64,000 nucleotides of DNA from Bostrychus sinensis. Its lineage: Eukaryota > Chordata > Actinopteri > Gobiiformes > Eleotridae. Both the position numbers and the translations under genes were made by a program. Below are positions 36,972-48,621 of this stretch, piece by piece. The notes below the pieces were generated by a model that made no database searches, had not been told where the DNA came from, and saw nothing but the letters and a program-made list of their open reading frames with translations. Every line of letters begins with the position of its first letter. Positions within the stretch are counted from its first letter, which is position 1. The stretch covers positions 23,699,520-23,763,519 of the forward strand of contig CM036257.1 of NCBI GenBank assembly GCA_020698575.1, read 5' to 3'.

Positions 36972-37734
36972 TTTCCATGTGCATAAAACAATAGGCTTCA
37001 AATGAGCTGAACATTGAAACTATATATTTAATCACCCACTTTTGGGTCCTAGCCCACTAGTTGAGAATCACTGGTATAAAAGAGCGACATCATCATTTAC
37101 AGAGTATGGATCAGTGATGAGGTGATCGAATAATTTCATGATAAAACAGAAAGTGATGACTAGTGAAGCCTAACCTGTACAGCTGTTATTATGTTATTAC
37201 TGTTGATACTGTACGCTCTATCAAAAAAAATGCAGTGAAAAAACCTCTTTTGTTTTTGTTTTTTTTTGTTTTTTTTTTCTTGTTTTTGTTTTTTGTGGGA
37301 CATTCATGTCTTTCTTGCGTCCCACCTTGTGTTGAAAGCCTGTGTACCAGTATGTGGGGGGGTTGTGTAATGGCTGCATTGGGAAGTACATGTAGTAGTA
37401 GCTGAGTAAAGACAGCTCAAGCATAAATGGCAGACCTCAGCATTACAGGAAATCAATGTAGTAATAGGTGGGAGTGTGGCCGTAAAAGGTCATAAACAAG
37501 AATATAGTGTTTACAAGAAACCATTGGCATCTCTTTATGCAAATTAGCCATGTGCTTTTTGGTTTCAATTTTAAATTGACCTTTTTGAGATGTGTGCTTA
37601 GCAATTTGTATTTGTTACTCCTTTTATAAAATTTATTTTGGTGGATTTTCATTACATTCACCAAGGAGGTTTTGCTTCTGCCTGCCTGGGTTGTTGGTTG
37701 GTTTGTCAGTGGCACCCTATGATATATTGTATAC

Positions 37735-38883
37735 TAGTGTGACCATATTTTAGTTTTCAAAAAGGAGGGCACCTAGAGTGTGGCGAAGTCAAGAGACAAT
37801 TTTAACTCTGTATGTAACAGCATTGGATTTTAACTTTCACCTTTGGCAGCAGTAATGTGCCAAACTGTGCTGAACTTAGATGGACCTTTACTGGACACAC
37901 GTATCCCAAGTGCCAGATTTGCATGTCTCACTTTCTGCCTCAAATGGATTTTGCCTTGCCTTGATAAAATTGAATATAGGCTACATTTTCATTTAACATC
38001 ATGTTCATGTCCATGCAAATTTTAACAAAACAAATTGCTACTAACTATTTTCCTGTAATCTTGTGCCTTTTTGGTGATCATGTATGATTTTCAGCATCTA
38101 CTACAAAGTAAAAAAGGAGACAAATTATGATTTTACTTTTCTTCCAGTTTCAAGTCAAAATATTGTCTCTTAAAACAACTCTCACATTTTAAACATGAGC
38201 TGTTTTCTATGTTTTACAGTACAAATGCTACTTAGTGGTTCCCCAGTGGGCCCCCAGCTCTGCTCCGCCCCTGCAGCACAGAGTCACAGAGTGTTCAGTC
38301 TCATCACACTGAGCCTGGACAGTCTGCAGAGAACACTACAGGCTACAGAAGCTTTTGTCAGGATGTCTGGACTAATGTTTATGTTGCTTTTATAATAATA
38401 CAGCTAAAATCAGACTCATTAAGCCTTATTGTGCGCTGAAGCATATGGGGCAGTGACAGGCGCCCCCCAGTCACTCTGTGCCCTTATGATTTGCTTATAT
38501 CGCCTATGCCATGAGCCGGCTCTAACAAATACAGCTGCTTTACTCACTTTTACTGAGCAGACTACAGCCCACACCCCTGTCCTCTGCTGGGACACAATGT
38601 GGAGTTAGTTCAGACCAGTTTCTGTTCGAGTTAAACTTGACTTTGCTTCTCTAGTCTATGCACAACAAGAGAGAGCGATGAAAGGAGATGAGTGCTTTGT
38701 GAAGTGATAAAGTCGCAAAACACTGGAAGAAAGTGGCGCACTTTGTTCTGGGGAGAACACACTGGGCAAACAACAATGTCGTTTGACTGTGGTGGACTTA
38801 AAATCCCAGACATTTTGAGGTGATTTAGAAATTCTGGCATGTCAGACTCATGTCCAGAGAAAGGAGGATGTCTGGTCACCCTA
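37735..38883. mobile_element. hAT-like element, 1149 bp, 7 of 8 target duplication
   Basis: Left end TAGTGTGACCATATTTTAGT; right end GGATGTCTGGTCACCCTA. Flanks TTGTATAC (37727-37734) and CTGTATAC (38884-38891). No transposase frame survives. Confidence 0.85.
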
Positions 38884-39332
38884 CTGTATACACGCTTGCA
38901 GATTACTTTTTGTGCATATAGGCTACCATAGCATAACCACAGCTAACAATGTCCACTTTTATTTCCTGTCTGATGTGGATGCATTATTTCGGTCGGCCTA
39001 TTCGCGAGTATATGTCTGGATTTGAGATCAGCCCACTGCTGTGCCCAGATGGATGAGTTGCTGTGTAGTAAGCAGTGCTTATTAAGCCGATTGAGTAATT
39101 ATTAGCTGCAGTATTAGCGTGGGCCTGCTACATTTTGGGGCTAGCTTCTCTCTGTTTTGCCTTCTTCAGTGGCTGTGTAGCAGGTGCTCTGTGTAACTTG
39201 CATGATGTAACTCCTCCACAATTCAGTTCTTCAAATACATGAAAAGAAATCTATTTAAATACTTTATTTGAGTAAAAGTATCTAGTTACCATCCATCACT
39301 GCCATTAGCCCCACTGTTACAAAAGGAAGTCT

Positions 39333-39771
39333 TTAAAGGAGATAGATTATGTTTTTATTCATATTTTTATATCAATTTTGGTCGCCTCTAGAACATCATT
39401 GCATGTTTTATAACCTTTAAAAACATTATCCGACTAAAAGAAAATATTTACTCTACTGGTGCCATAAAGAAACAGGTGAAGAGACCAGCAGAGGGTAACA
39501 GAGTGCAGCTCTGTTGCAGTCTTTTGAACATAATCAGTGAAAAAAAGCACTTCACTTCCTTAAACTTTTTGTATGATGCCATTTTACTACAAAAGTCTGT
39601 GAGGAATCAGTGGAAAGATAGCTGTACGCATTTTTTTGGATAAATGAATGTTAGCAGAGTGGATGTAGAGGGCTTGTTGCTTGGTCAGTGCTTCCTGGAG
39701 TGTTTTGATGCCTCAGAAACCCAGTGCCAGAGAATACAGGATTACTTAAACATGTGTAAATTAGGGCTGGG
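39333..39771 (-). repeat. Family D copy, first part (split by a younger insertion)
   Basis: Begins TTAAAGGAGATAGATTATGT and carries CCTTAAACTTTTTGTATGAT and GTGAGGAATCAGTGGAAAGA. It resumes at 40461 with the expected continuation GAAACAAAACACAACTCCGA. Confidence 0.8.
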
Positions 39772-40460
39772 ACTTTAACGCGTTAATCACGATTAATTAA
39801 TTACAGAGAATTGACGCGTTAAAAAAAATAACGCAATTAATCGCACTTGTCTATGACAACATGGAACTTTTCTCAGTGACCTAGTTTCTGGCGCACAGTA
39901 ACTGGACATCTACACGACCAAAACACCAAATGTAAGTGGATTTCTGCTGTGAACAGTTGGGTAATGTGCCACAGACTGCACCACAGGGAACTGCGGGGCA
40001 GAGGTCGGCTGCCTTCCGCTTAACTAGCGCCACTTTACTTTCACTTTCAAATGCGCAACTTCAAGGCGCTGCTCATCGTCTCTCCGACGATCACAGCTGA
40101 CTGACGCACGCAGGAGACAGTCCATTGGGTTCAGAGGCAAAGGACAGAGGGGACAGGTCCACGCGGAGGTCACACGCAGAGCACAGGAGGGGAGACGAGA
40201 GAGAGGCGCGCCACGCGTTACTACTGCACAGGAGGTGAAGACTGATGCACAAACGCTGATTACTGCCCTGTTTGACCGCGGTGTTAGTTTGAAATCAACT
40301 TAAAATACGCCAGAACATACAAATAAACTCCTATATTTTGTTTCTGATATATAAATATTGCTATTTGATAAAAATGCGATTAATTGCAATTAATTCATTA
40401 CAAAGCCTGTAATTAATTAGATTTTTTTTTTTTTTTTAATTTTATCGAGTCCAACCACTA
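39772..40460. mobile_element. hAT-like element, 689 bp, perfect 8-bp target duplication
   Basis: Left end TAGGGCTGGGACTTTAACGC; right end CGAGTCCAACCACTA. Flanked by GTGTAAAT at 39764-39771 and 40461-40468. It sits inside a family D copy, so it is the younger insertion. TTAACGCG/ATTAATTG palindromic words sit near both ends. Confidence 0.9.
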
Positions 40461-40548
40461 GTGTAAATGAAACAAAACACAACTCCGAGAATGTTTTTGA
40501 GGCAAGAACAACATTTAAAAAAAAACAAAAGTAAAAAGCTCAAAAAAG

Positions 40549-40604
40549 TCTGGTCTCTCTCTGCATCTCTCTGCATCTCTCTGGTCTCTCTCTGGTCTCC
40601 CTCT

Positions 40605-40668
<64 letters not shown>

Positions 40669-41039
40669 GGCCTCTCTCTGGTCTCTTCCGGGTCTCTCTC
40701 TGCATCTCTCTCTGGTCTCTCTCTGGTCTCTTTCTGGTCTCTCTCTGGTCCCTTTCTGGTCTCTTTCTGCTTCTCTCTGCATCTCTCTGGTCTCTCTCTG
40801 GTCTCTTTATGGTCTCTCTCTCTGGTCTCTCTCTGGTCTGTCTCTTGTCTCTTCCAGGTCTCTCTCTGGTCTCTCTCTGCATCTCTCTGGTCTCTCTGTG
40901 GTCTCTCTCTGGTCTCTCTCTGGTCTCTCGCTGGTCTCTCTCTGGTCTCTTTCTGGTCTCTTTCTAGTCTTTCTCTCTCTCTGGTCTCTTTCTGGTCTCT
41001 TTCTGGTCTCTCTCTCTGGCCTCTCTCTGCTTCTCTCTG
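40549..41039. repeat. CT-rich imperfect minisatellite (TCTCTCTGGTC units)
   Basis: About 490 bases built from 10-12-bp CT-rich units, with a pure (CT)n core at about 40607-40653. Virtually all purines sit on the - strand. Overlapping frames stay open on both strands (Ser/Leu/Trp-rich on +, Arg/Glu-rich on -). Confidence 0.9.
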
Positions 41040-42657
41040 GAGGTGAGTCCAACTGGAAAGATACCAGTTCCATCAATGCCTCCACTGCATAAAACACAAA
41101 ACAGCAGGCAAAAAAAGAAATACATAGTTATTATAGTTATTGATACTATCGCTACTGCTACTTTGACATAAGATGGTGGTTCTCAAACTGCGGTACAGGG
41201 CCCTATGGTTGTACGCGGGCCCTGTCTAGTGAGCCCTCTCTGCATAGACTTCCTCAATGGCTAGCAGGTGCACTGTATAACTCGCATTATGTAACTCCTC
41301 CCCAATTTAGCTCTGACTTCAAATACATGAAAAGCTGGCTGCTGCCTGGCTGCGTGGCTCCTCTCCCCCTGCAGGATATAAATAGCATTTTCAAATCTTA
41401 TCTGGAAACAGTGTTGTAGAGAAGAGAAGAGGGCTCGTGGTGGCGGCGGCAGTGGTGGGGTGGGGAGCTTTGAAATGCGGCCCGCAACGATTAGGATCCC
41501 ATTGTTCCGCTCTGGCTTCTTACAGTAAGCCCCAGGACGTGAGATCCATCCCCTCTTTTTTTTTCTTTTTTTTTTTTTTTTGCACATGTGAACACAGAGA
41601 GAGTGGTACCAAAAGCATGAGCGTATATACAGTACACGGCCTGGGAGTGGGAGAGTTTGGGAGTAATTGGTGTGTCGCTGCTGGGTGTGTCTTTTGATGA
41701 TAGATGCCGCGCGCTGCTCTCTCTGAATTAACAAGGTTGCTAAGATACAGCGGCTTATATTAGATTAGCTTATCGGCTGTTATTGCCCTGACTATATTTT
41801 ACTATGCAGCGCCCGCGAAGAGCCTTTTTATTAATTTGGAAATCTACCCTGGCTGCCGTTTGGATTGAAGATGATGATACTGGTTTTGTGGCGATGAGGA
41901 GGTTGTTGAGAACCAAAAAGCCCCCAGTCAGAAATGTCTTCTCCACCCCTTTACAATCTGTGGGAGGATCTATACCACTGTTTATCATTAAGCACATTTA
42001 ATCCAAAGCCGGGGGCCCAGAGTTTTCATTGGACACAGAAGAAAACCTGTAAAAAATAAGACAAAGGGTAATCTGGGTTTGACATTAACACTAGCCAACC
42101 ACCCAAATGTGGGAAGATTTCTAATTTGGCTAGTAACACATTGACTTCCACTAGCCACTCTGACTGGTTGGATTTTATCTATATTTTTCACAAAATGAAT
42201 TAGACCGGAGTTTCCATAATTGAATATATAGGCCTAGTAATTCATCATGATTAGGAAAAAAATCCACCTTAAGTTACAGTGAATTTCAATACATGCAAAA
42301 ATATAACATTTATTTTATCTATTTAAGTTAACTAGTTGACTGTAAAAAGATTATAAAACTAACTTTTCTTTTTGCTTATCATGAAGTCTACTATACACCA
42401 AACACATCAACGTTTCAACTCACTAAACGGTGGCCAGTGAAAACCTTAACTGGCTGGTAACTTTTGAAAAAAAAAAATAGTCACTATGAGCATTGGGTAA
42501 AAAAGTTCATGTCAAGCCCTGGTAATAATATATATAATAATAATATCCATACCATAAGAAACTAAATATATCACAGTAAAGTTATGGTATTTACACTGTC
42601 AGACTCATTGTCCTATCAGAAAAATTTAAAAAGGGCATCCCCTTTTATGTTAAATTT
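41040..42657. other. Intron 1 stretch, no exon recognised
   Basis: A single hAT-like terminus (GGTGGTTCTCAAACTGCGGT) lies at 41173. A segment at 41250-41335 (AGCAGGTGCACTGTATAACT; ATGTAACTCCTCCCCAATTT) recurs at 39175-39240. Poly-T lies at about 41555-41581. Confidence 0.45.
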
Positions 42658-42925
42658 ACTTTTTTGAGCTCTGTATGGACCTCAAAAACATACCTGGAGT
42701 AGTATTTTATTTCATTCGTGCATGTTTAATCCTCTCTGCTGATTCCATGTCATGCGAAATAGCCATTTTATGCTCTGTCCGGTTCCCGCTGTTCCCAGCA
42801 GGGGGCAGTAGACACCTAATCCAATAATTCTCCTCTAAGTAAAACTAACAGCTCCCCAACAGAAGATGCAAATGTGTCCAAAATTTTAAAAAGCCTAAAG
42901 AAAGCATAATATGGCCCCTTTAATT
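42658..42925 (+). repeat. Family D dispersed repeat, short copy
   Basis: ACCTGGAGTAGTATTTTATT, TTTTATGCTCTGTCCGGTTC and CAGCAGGGGGCAGTAGACAC in family order. Ends AAAGCATAATATGGCCCCTT. Confidence 0.75.
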
Positions 42926-43058
42926 TACTCCTCATATAGCTGCATTGTAGTCCTGGGTTAATCTTTGTTACGTTTTTATTTTGACACAGTTTTGTTTAAT
43001 TTAATTAATTTAAGTTATATTATGTAGAAGTAATGGTAGTATAGTGTAGTAGTATAGT

Positions 43059-43367
43059 TAGGGTGATCAGACGTCCCTATTTAACGGGGCCAGTCCCAGT
43101 TTTCAACAAATCATGTCCCAGTTGTCCCCATTTTAACAAAAAGAGAAGCAGAGGAAACTTAAAACACATTATTTTGTCTGAAGACTTTAGCCACTAAAAT
43201 TATTTACAATTTTTTATTAATAAATTGGCATTCTAATTCAAAACTTAGGCCCTAGCGTCATGCACTTTACATGACAAGACAGAAAATTTTATGGATTTCA
43301 GAAGCTTTTTTGTCACTTGGTCAGCTCAAATGTCCCAGGTTTTGGGTCTAAAATTCTGGTCATCCTA
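43059..43367. mobile_element. hAT-like MITE, 309 bp, 7 of 8 target duplication
   Basis: Left end TAGGGTGATCAGACGTCCCT; right end AATTCTGGTCATCCTA. Flanks AGTATAGT (43051-43058) and CGTATAGT (43368-43375). The ends resemble those at 37735-38883, so the two are probably one family. Confidence 0.9.
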
Positions 43368-43375
43368 CGTATAGT

Positions 43376-43965
43376 TCATGTGTATTGATGCAGAAAGTAT
43401 CAAGTAGGGCTGTTTCTTTTCTATCAGAAAAATCACCTAAATTAAATACCAAAATAGAAATATAATAAAGGCGCACATTAACACATGACTAACGCTTTTT
43501 GCCTGTTTTGTAAAATGTATATCAGTATGTAAGTAAGTCAGCATCACCATGTTTTTTACGCGTAATGCTTGTTGCAGAAACATGTGACACTGCTGCCACT
43601 CTGCTGGGCGAGCAGGCGAACCACCAGTGCTGCAGACTGGAACTGATAAGCCTGAGCCTGATAAGATGGATTTTCATGAGTTTGTGAACTCACTGATCTT
43701 GCAAAAAAATCCAGCTTGCTGCGCAGAGTAATTGATTGAGAGGTCCCAGACCCACTTCCCCAAGAAAGTAAATGGGTCTGGCCGGATATTGTGATAAATC
43801 TATGACATATTGCACAGCACTACATTAAATAACAGTTGATGTCTGTATTCATAAGCAGAAGTGTCATAATGACAGATAACTCAACTGGAAAAAGGCTTTG
43901 GCACAAGCGGCTCACAGTAATACGTCTGGCACTGGGAGCTTCATTTGTGTCTGTGTGGAGGTGTC
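43376..43965. other. Intron 1 stretch, nothing recognised
   Basis: AT-rich sequence with no exon, array or pairable terminus seen. Confidence 0.4.
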
Positions 43966-44660
43966 GCAAGTAAAAGTACTGTTACTTCAAAATATACTCA
44001 GTAAAAGTACTTCAAACGATTGACATGAATAAAGTACTTGCTGTTGCTAGTGTTGAAGTCAAGACCGTACTAATCAGGTACCAAGACCAGTCCGAGTCCA
44101 GAGTGAACCGAGACCAGGACAAGACCGAGACTTTCAGGTTTGGATATGAGACAGAGACTTTAAAGAACCAAGACCGAGTTGTGACCGAGACCAAGGCAAA
44201 CCGAGACTGAGACCAGGAAAATAACACTAAAAAAGTGAATTTAATGCAACAGACTCCACAGACAGAGACAGATCATTTTCCTGGGTCTTTAATGCAGAAA
44301 ACTGATTGCTCCAGAAGAATATCCTTTTCTTATAATGCTTGGTAAATAAGATCTCAGAGACAAGACTGAGTAAAATTCAATTCGAGACCAAGACAAAGAC
44401 CAAGTAAAACTGCAGCTGAGACTGAGACAAGACCAAGACTGTAAAAAAATGTCTCCGGCCGGTCTCAAGACCAAGGCCAGTCCTGGTCTATCTATAACTA
44501 TCACAACTATCACTGCCACACAGGGTAATGCCTTACTATTGGCACTAAGCACTTGCCACCAAGGTCAAAAAATGTTTTTACTCGTTTAGAAAATATAAAC
44601 AAATGACCTGCATAAGTAAAAGTAACATTTTCCTCAAGTAGAAGTGTGTTTTTGAAAATG
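43966..44660. repeat. Family K words around a GACCAAGACC-rich element
   Basis: Family K words occur at 43970-44040 and 44600-44660. Between them, 44048 to about 44495 is a copy of the element also seen at 48622 and 60362: TAGTGTTGAAGTCAAGACCG at the left, then many GAGACCAAGACC words. The right border is not resolved here. Confidence 0.65.
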
Positions 44661-44836
44661 TCCACAAAACTACAAAGCTTCTTCAATATTTAGTGTTTTC
44701 CAGCACTGCTCTGTGTTAATTCATAGAGATGTCTAAGGCTTAACTCATTGGCGCACATCTGTCTTTAAATAAACCTGTACATCCTTGCGCATTTGTGTTA
44801 TTCGTCTACAGTACATTAGATGTTATAGCCAGTCTG

Positions 44837-44880
44837 TGTGTGTGTATATATGTGCGTGTGTGCGTGCGTGTGTGTGTGTC
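44837..44880. repeat. (TG)n microsatellite with CG interruptions
   Basis: GTGTGTGTGTATATATGTGC then GTGTGTGCGTGCGTGTGTGT. Alternating purine-pyrimidine sequence that can form Z-DNA. Confidence 0.85.
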
Positions 44881-45638
44881 GAAGTGCTATAAGGGAAAGC
44901 CCCATTAGCGTGGGATCCCAGGGAGATAATGAGCGCTGACTGCTTTATGTTCTGGAAATGATGGAGTGAACGGAGCAGCGCTTTATGAATGCAGTGTGCT
45001 ACAGGCTGACAGACTGACAGCACGTAGCCTGCTAGCTCGCCGCGCCACTGTATTACTGAGGACGGCCTGCTGGCTAATCTGACAGGGAGCTGGCTGCATG
45101 CTAACTGTACATTTAGCATTGAGACAGGTCAGATATAGTGTGTTTACTGCTTTTTTTCCCCTTTGGCTTTTCCCAACAGCAAATCATCTGTCTCCTATAG
45201 CATGCATGGTTCACATATGGATTTGGCATAGGTTTTGTGCCTTCCTAATGCAACTATCTCTATGTATTTGTGCAGAACTGGACCCCCTTACTGAGGGGTG
45301 CCAAGACTAGCCAAGTTTGGTAACGCTTCTGGGGCCGCTTCAGACATCGGAAACATCCCCAAACTGAGTGGAAATGGGCATAAAAAGTACACTAGATCAT
45401 CGTGTATCTTAAGGCTGGATGTAAATACAGTATACTGTGTTGATCCTGCACAAATGGTAGTTTTGTTGGCCATCCTATTGTATACTATATATTTCCATTG
45501 AACAATAGAGACATTAAATAATAGTATTGCTTGTTTTGGATTTGTTGTGATATAAATGCTCATAATAATGCTATCAATTAAAATGTATTATAATTGAAAT
45601 ATATTTACAATAGGTTACAACTAGTTGTAGGCTACATA
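44881..45638. other. Intron 1 stretch, no gene
   Basis: Mid-GC sequence at 44900-45090, then AT-rich. No splice-bounded coding block recognised. Confidence 0.4.
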
Positions 45639-46068
45639 CACTATATTTCCAAAAGTATTAGCTCACCTGCCTTTACACACATGTGAACTTAAATGACATC
45701 TCATTCTTAATCCATAGGGTTTAATATGAGGTTGGCCAGGCTCGCAGTCTTCGCTCTAATTCATCCCAAAGGTGTTCTGTCAGGTTGAGGTCAACTTCTT
45801 CCACACCAAACTCACTCATCCATGTCTTTATGGACCATGCTTTGTGCACTGGTGCAGTCATGTTGGAACAGGAAGGGGCCATCCCCAAACTGTTCCCACA
45901 AAGTTGGGAGCATGGCAAGCAAGTTGTCCAAAATCTCCTGGTGCTGAAGCATTCAGAGTTCCTTTCGCTGGAACTAAGAGGCCAAGCCCAGCTCCTGAAA
46001 ACAACCCCACACCATAATCCACATTCAGTTATTTGGGTGGGTGAGTGAATACTTTTGGAAATATAGTG
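45639..46068 (-). mobile_element. Internally deleted Tc1/mariner element, 430 bp, TA duplication
   Basis: Perfect inverted ends CACTATATTTCCAAAAGTAT(T), flanked by TA on both sides (45637-45638, 46069-46070). The - strand keeps a transposase scrap including APVHKAWSIKTWMSEFGVEE and EHLWDELERRLRAWP, then stops. The N-terminal half is absent. The junction between the catalytic-region scrap and the right end matches that at 407-919, so both copies descend from one deleted source. Confidence 0.9.
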
Positions 46069-46099
46069 TACCATTGGACCAATAGCCATGTAGAAAAAA

Positions 46100-46235
46100 G
46101 ACTCCAAATCTGTTCTTAAGTAAAAGCACTGTTACCTTTAAGCAATGTTTACTCAAGTAGAGATAAGCACTCAACCAAATTACTAGTTCTCCTACTACTG
46201 CTACTACTAATAATACATCTACTATTACTGATTCC
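46100..46235 (+). repeat. Family K repeat with short CTA array
   Basis: AGTAAAAGCACTGTTACCTT and TTTACTCAAGTAGAGATAAG lead into CTCCTACTACTGCTACTACT. Same pairing of repeat and array as at 20630 and 22570. Confidence 0.6.
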
Positions 46236-46599
46236 ACTGATAACTGACCAACTGCATTTTTGTTATCCTTTTTTTTCTTCTTTTTTTTTACTGTGATTTG
46301 AACCTGTCCAACTCTATCTGTTGTGATCCAGTGGTTATCCAGCCGTGTGCAGCGCTGTCCTGTCCTGTGCTGTACTGTGATGTGATGTATACTCCACTCC
46401 TCTGTTGGGAGGAGGTCCCACTGGACTGAAACAGGAATCACATCTTCTACATGTGTACAAACAGCACTGAGACTGTACCACCTTTAACGCGACAGCTCTT
46501 GTCAGTATATTAACGTCAGTGTTGTATATATATTTGCAGAGACATCAATAGTTAATAGGCTTCTGTCATAGTCGCCTGTCATTACATTACATTACCATG

Positions 46600-47045
46600 A
46601 CCAAAAAGCAGACTGTTATATCTTCTCTGTTGCACTTAGGCTTCATCAAATCTGTAAATTTAGTATAAGTCCTGCATATTCCATACATAGAAAAGGAGCT
46701 GTTCATGTCCTTAAACCTTTTGTATGATGCCATTTTACTACAAAATGAAAAATGGCTGTGAGGAATCAGTGGAAACAGAGCTGTACACTGTTTTTTTTTT
46801 ATACATGAATGAGAGCAGTTTGGATGTAGAGGGCTTGTTGACTGGTCAGTGCATCCTGGAGTCAGCAGGGAGAGGCAACACTCATGCAATCGAGTGTTTT
46901 GAGGCCTCAGAACAGCCGTGCCAGAGAATAGGCGGATTACTCAAATGAACAAACAACTCCAGGTATGTTTTTGATGAGGGAACATTATAATGTGATAGAA
47001 AGCTCAGAAAAGTCCATTTTACACAATAATATATCCACTTTAAAC
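46600..47045 (-). repeat. Family D dispersed repeat
   Basis: Shares CCTTAAACCTTTTGTATGAT, GAGGAATCAGTGGAAACAGA and ACAACTCCAGGTATGTTTTT with the copies at 28702 and 39333. Confidence 0.75.
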
Positions 47046-48325
47046 AATTTTCAAGACATACCTACCAAAAGAAAGAACAGGTGTACCACTTAAAGTACCC
47101 ATCCCACAGTTTGGAAACCACTGGTGTAACTCATACCGATATTCAGAGTGCTTTGGAAACCAATTTATGGGTATAATTTTAGTCTTTTTTTGCAAGGAGC
47201 AATGCAGTGTCTCTCTGACATCATTACGCTTGTAGCTTTTACATATTTAACCTGAAAAACAATGGGGGGTCTGCATCAAACGGCATTATCTATGGGTCCC
47301 CTATACTTCACGGACCCCTGTCTGCTTGGCCTAATTACACCGTTGGCCCCCATACAAAATATCTAGCTACTTTTTAAAGAACTGCCAGTGCATTCAGAGC
47401 GTATTGCAGGTGAACAGAGGGAGTGCTACTTGCAGAAAGTTGCAAGGGGGCGGAGCTAAGTGGGTGGCTGCTATATTGCACTTCAACTCTTCGTAGGACT
47501 ACATTAGTATTCCTTTGAAGCCCTCTCAGCCGCAGATATCCCTCTTGTCCCCCCCTTCCCTACTTTCTTATTGTTTCGCTGCCGTTTTGTTCAAAGCGTT
47601 TGCGGAGGATGGCGTGAATGGCTTTTTTATTACCTTTTTTCAGCCAGGAGTTCCCCCGAGTTGCACACAAACACACACACACTCACACACACACATGGAC
47701 GGAGGTGGCTGTGGCGGTACTTGGGTATACCGATGCCTTTGACAGTGCATGTTGATTGGTTCAGAACGGTTGCTGCCTCTTGTAGGAGAGTGGAGCGGGC
47801 TATTTTTAGATCAAGGGGGTAGCAGGGAGAGAGAGGCTGAGGAGATCTCTGCGTGTTTGTAAGGAATACTGCAGTCTTGAAGGAAGTTCCCTCTTTTTTA
47901 TGCAGCAGTCTAGAGCCAGTTTTATTCCATGTGCAAACCCCACCGCTATTTTTTTTCCCTCACTCTCCTTTCCTCCTCCTCCTCCTCCTCCTCTGAACGC
48001 AGTCTCTTGTTTCAGAGCTGTGTGCAAATGTCAGCACTCTCCCCATTTATTTGCAGAGCCCTAAGCAACGTCCTACACCCTCTGTTTACTTCCTTTTGGA
48101 AATGCTTTCGCTATATAAAAATGCATTCCCATTCGCCATGCTGCATACTTTTTGGGTTTATTTGTTATAGTAAAAGATCGAACTATTTGAGGCCACCTAG
48201 ATACATACTTAAAAAAGCCATGTTTTGCCAGTAAAAAAACTTAAAATTAAGTACTTCAAATAGTCAATAGCAGCACTATCTGTCCCATCTATAAAGCCTA
48301 AACATGACCAAAAATATATCTTCTC
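47046..48325. other. Intron 1 stretch, no gene
   Basis: A transposon terminus (CACAGTTTGGAAACCACTGG) near 47105 is unpaired. A short (CA)n with CT lies at about 47667-47693, and a (TCC)n run at about 47970-47993. No exon recognised. Confidence 0.4.
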
Positions 48326-48545
48326 TTAGCAAGGAAGTCGTGGGTTCGATCCTCAGGCTGGCCGACTTCAGTCTCACTGAGTGGAGTCTGCATGTCCTCT
48401 ATGTGTTACTGGGGCTTATATCTCAGGGTTTACTGTCCAAAGACATGCATGTGAATCAAAGTGAGACTGAAAGTTTGTGCAAATAATTGATCATTGTCCA
48501 GCTGTACCTTGCCTAAGGCCCATAGTTGGTGGTTAGGCTCCAGTC
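48326..48545 (+). mobile_element. SINE family S2 copy
   Basis: B-box-like GTGGGTTCGATCCTCAGGCT, then GTGGAGTCTGCATGTCCTCT, CCAAAGACATGCATGTGAAT and TGCCTAAGGCCCATAGTTGG. The A-box part is worn. Confidence 0.7.
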
Positions 48546-48621
48546 ACATAGAAGCTGTAGAAGTGGAAGTGCTTACATGTGACCATAGGAATTACAGATT
48601 TGTAGATAATTTGGTTTATAC

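Noticed and set aside
40442..41097. Arg/Glu-rich and Ser/Leu-rich frames on both strands
   Set aside because: CT-rich tandem array; both strands are open because units lack stops.
41261..41734. 157-codon frame on the - strand
   Set aside because: Crosses a poly-T/poly-Lys tract and a dispersed repeat segment; no family resemblance.
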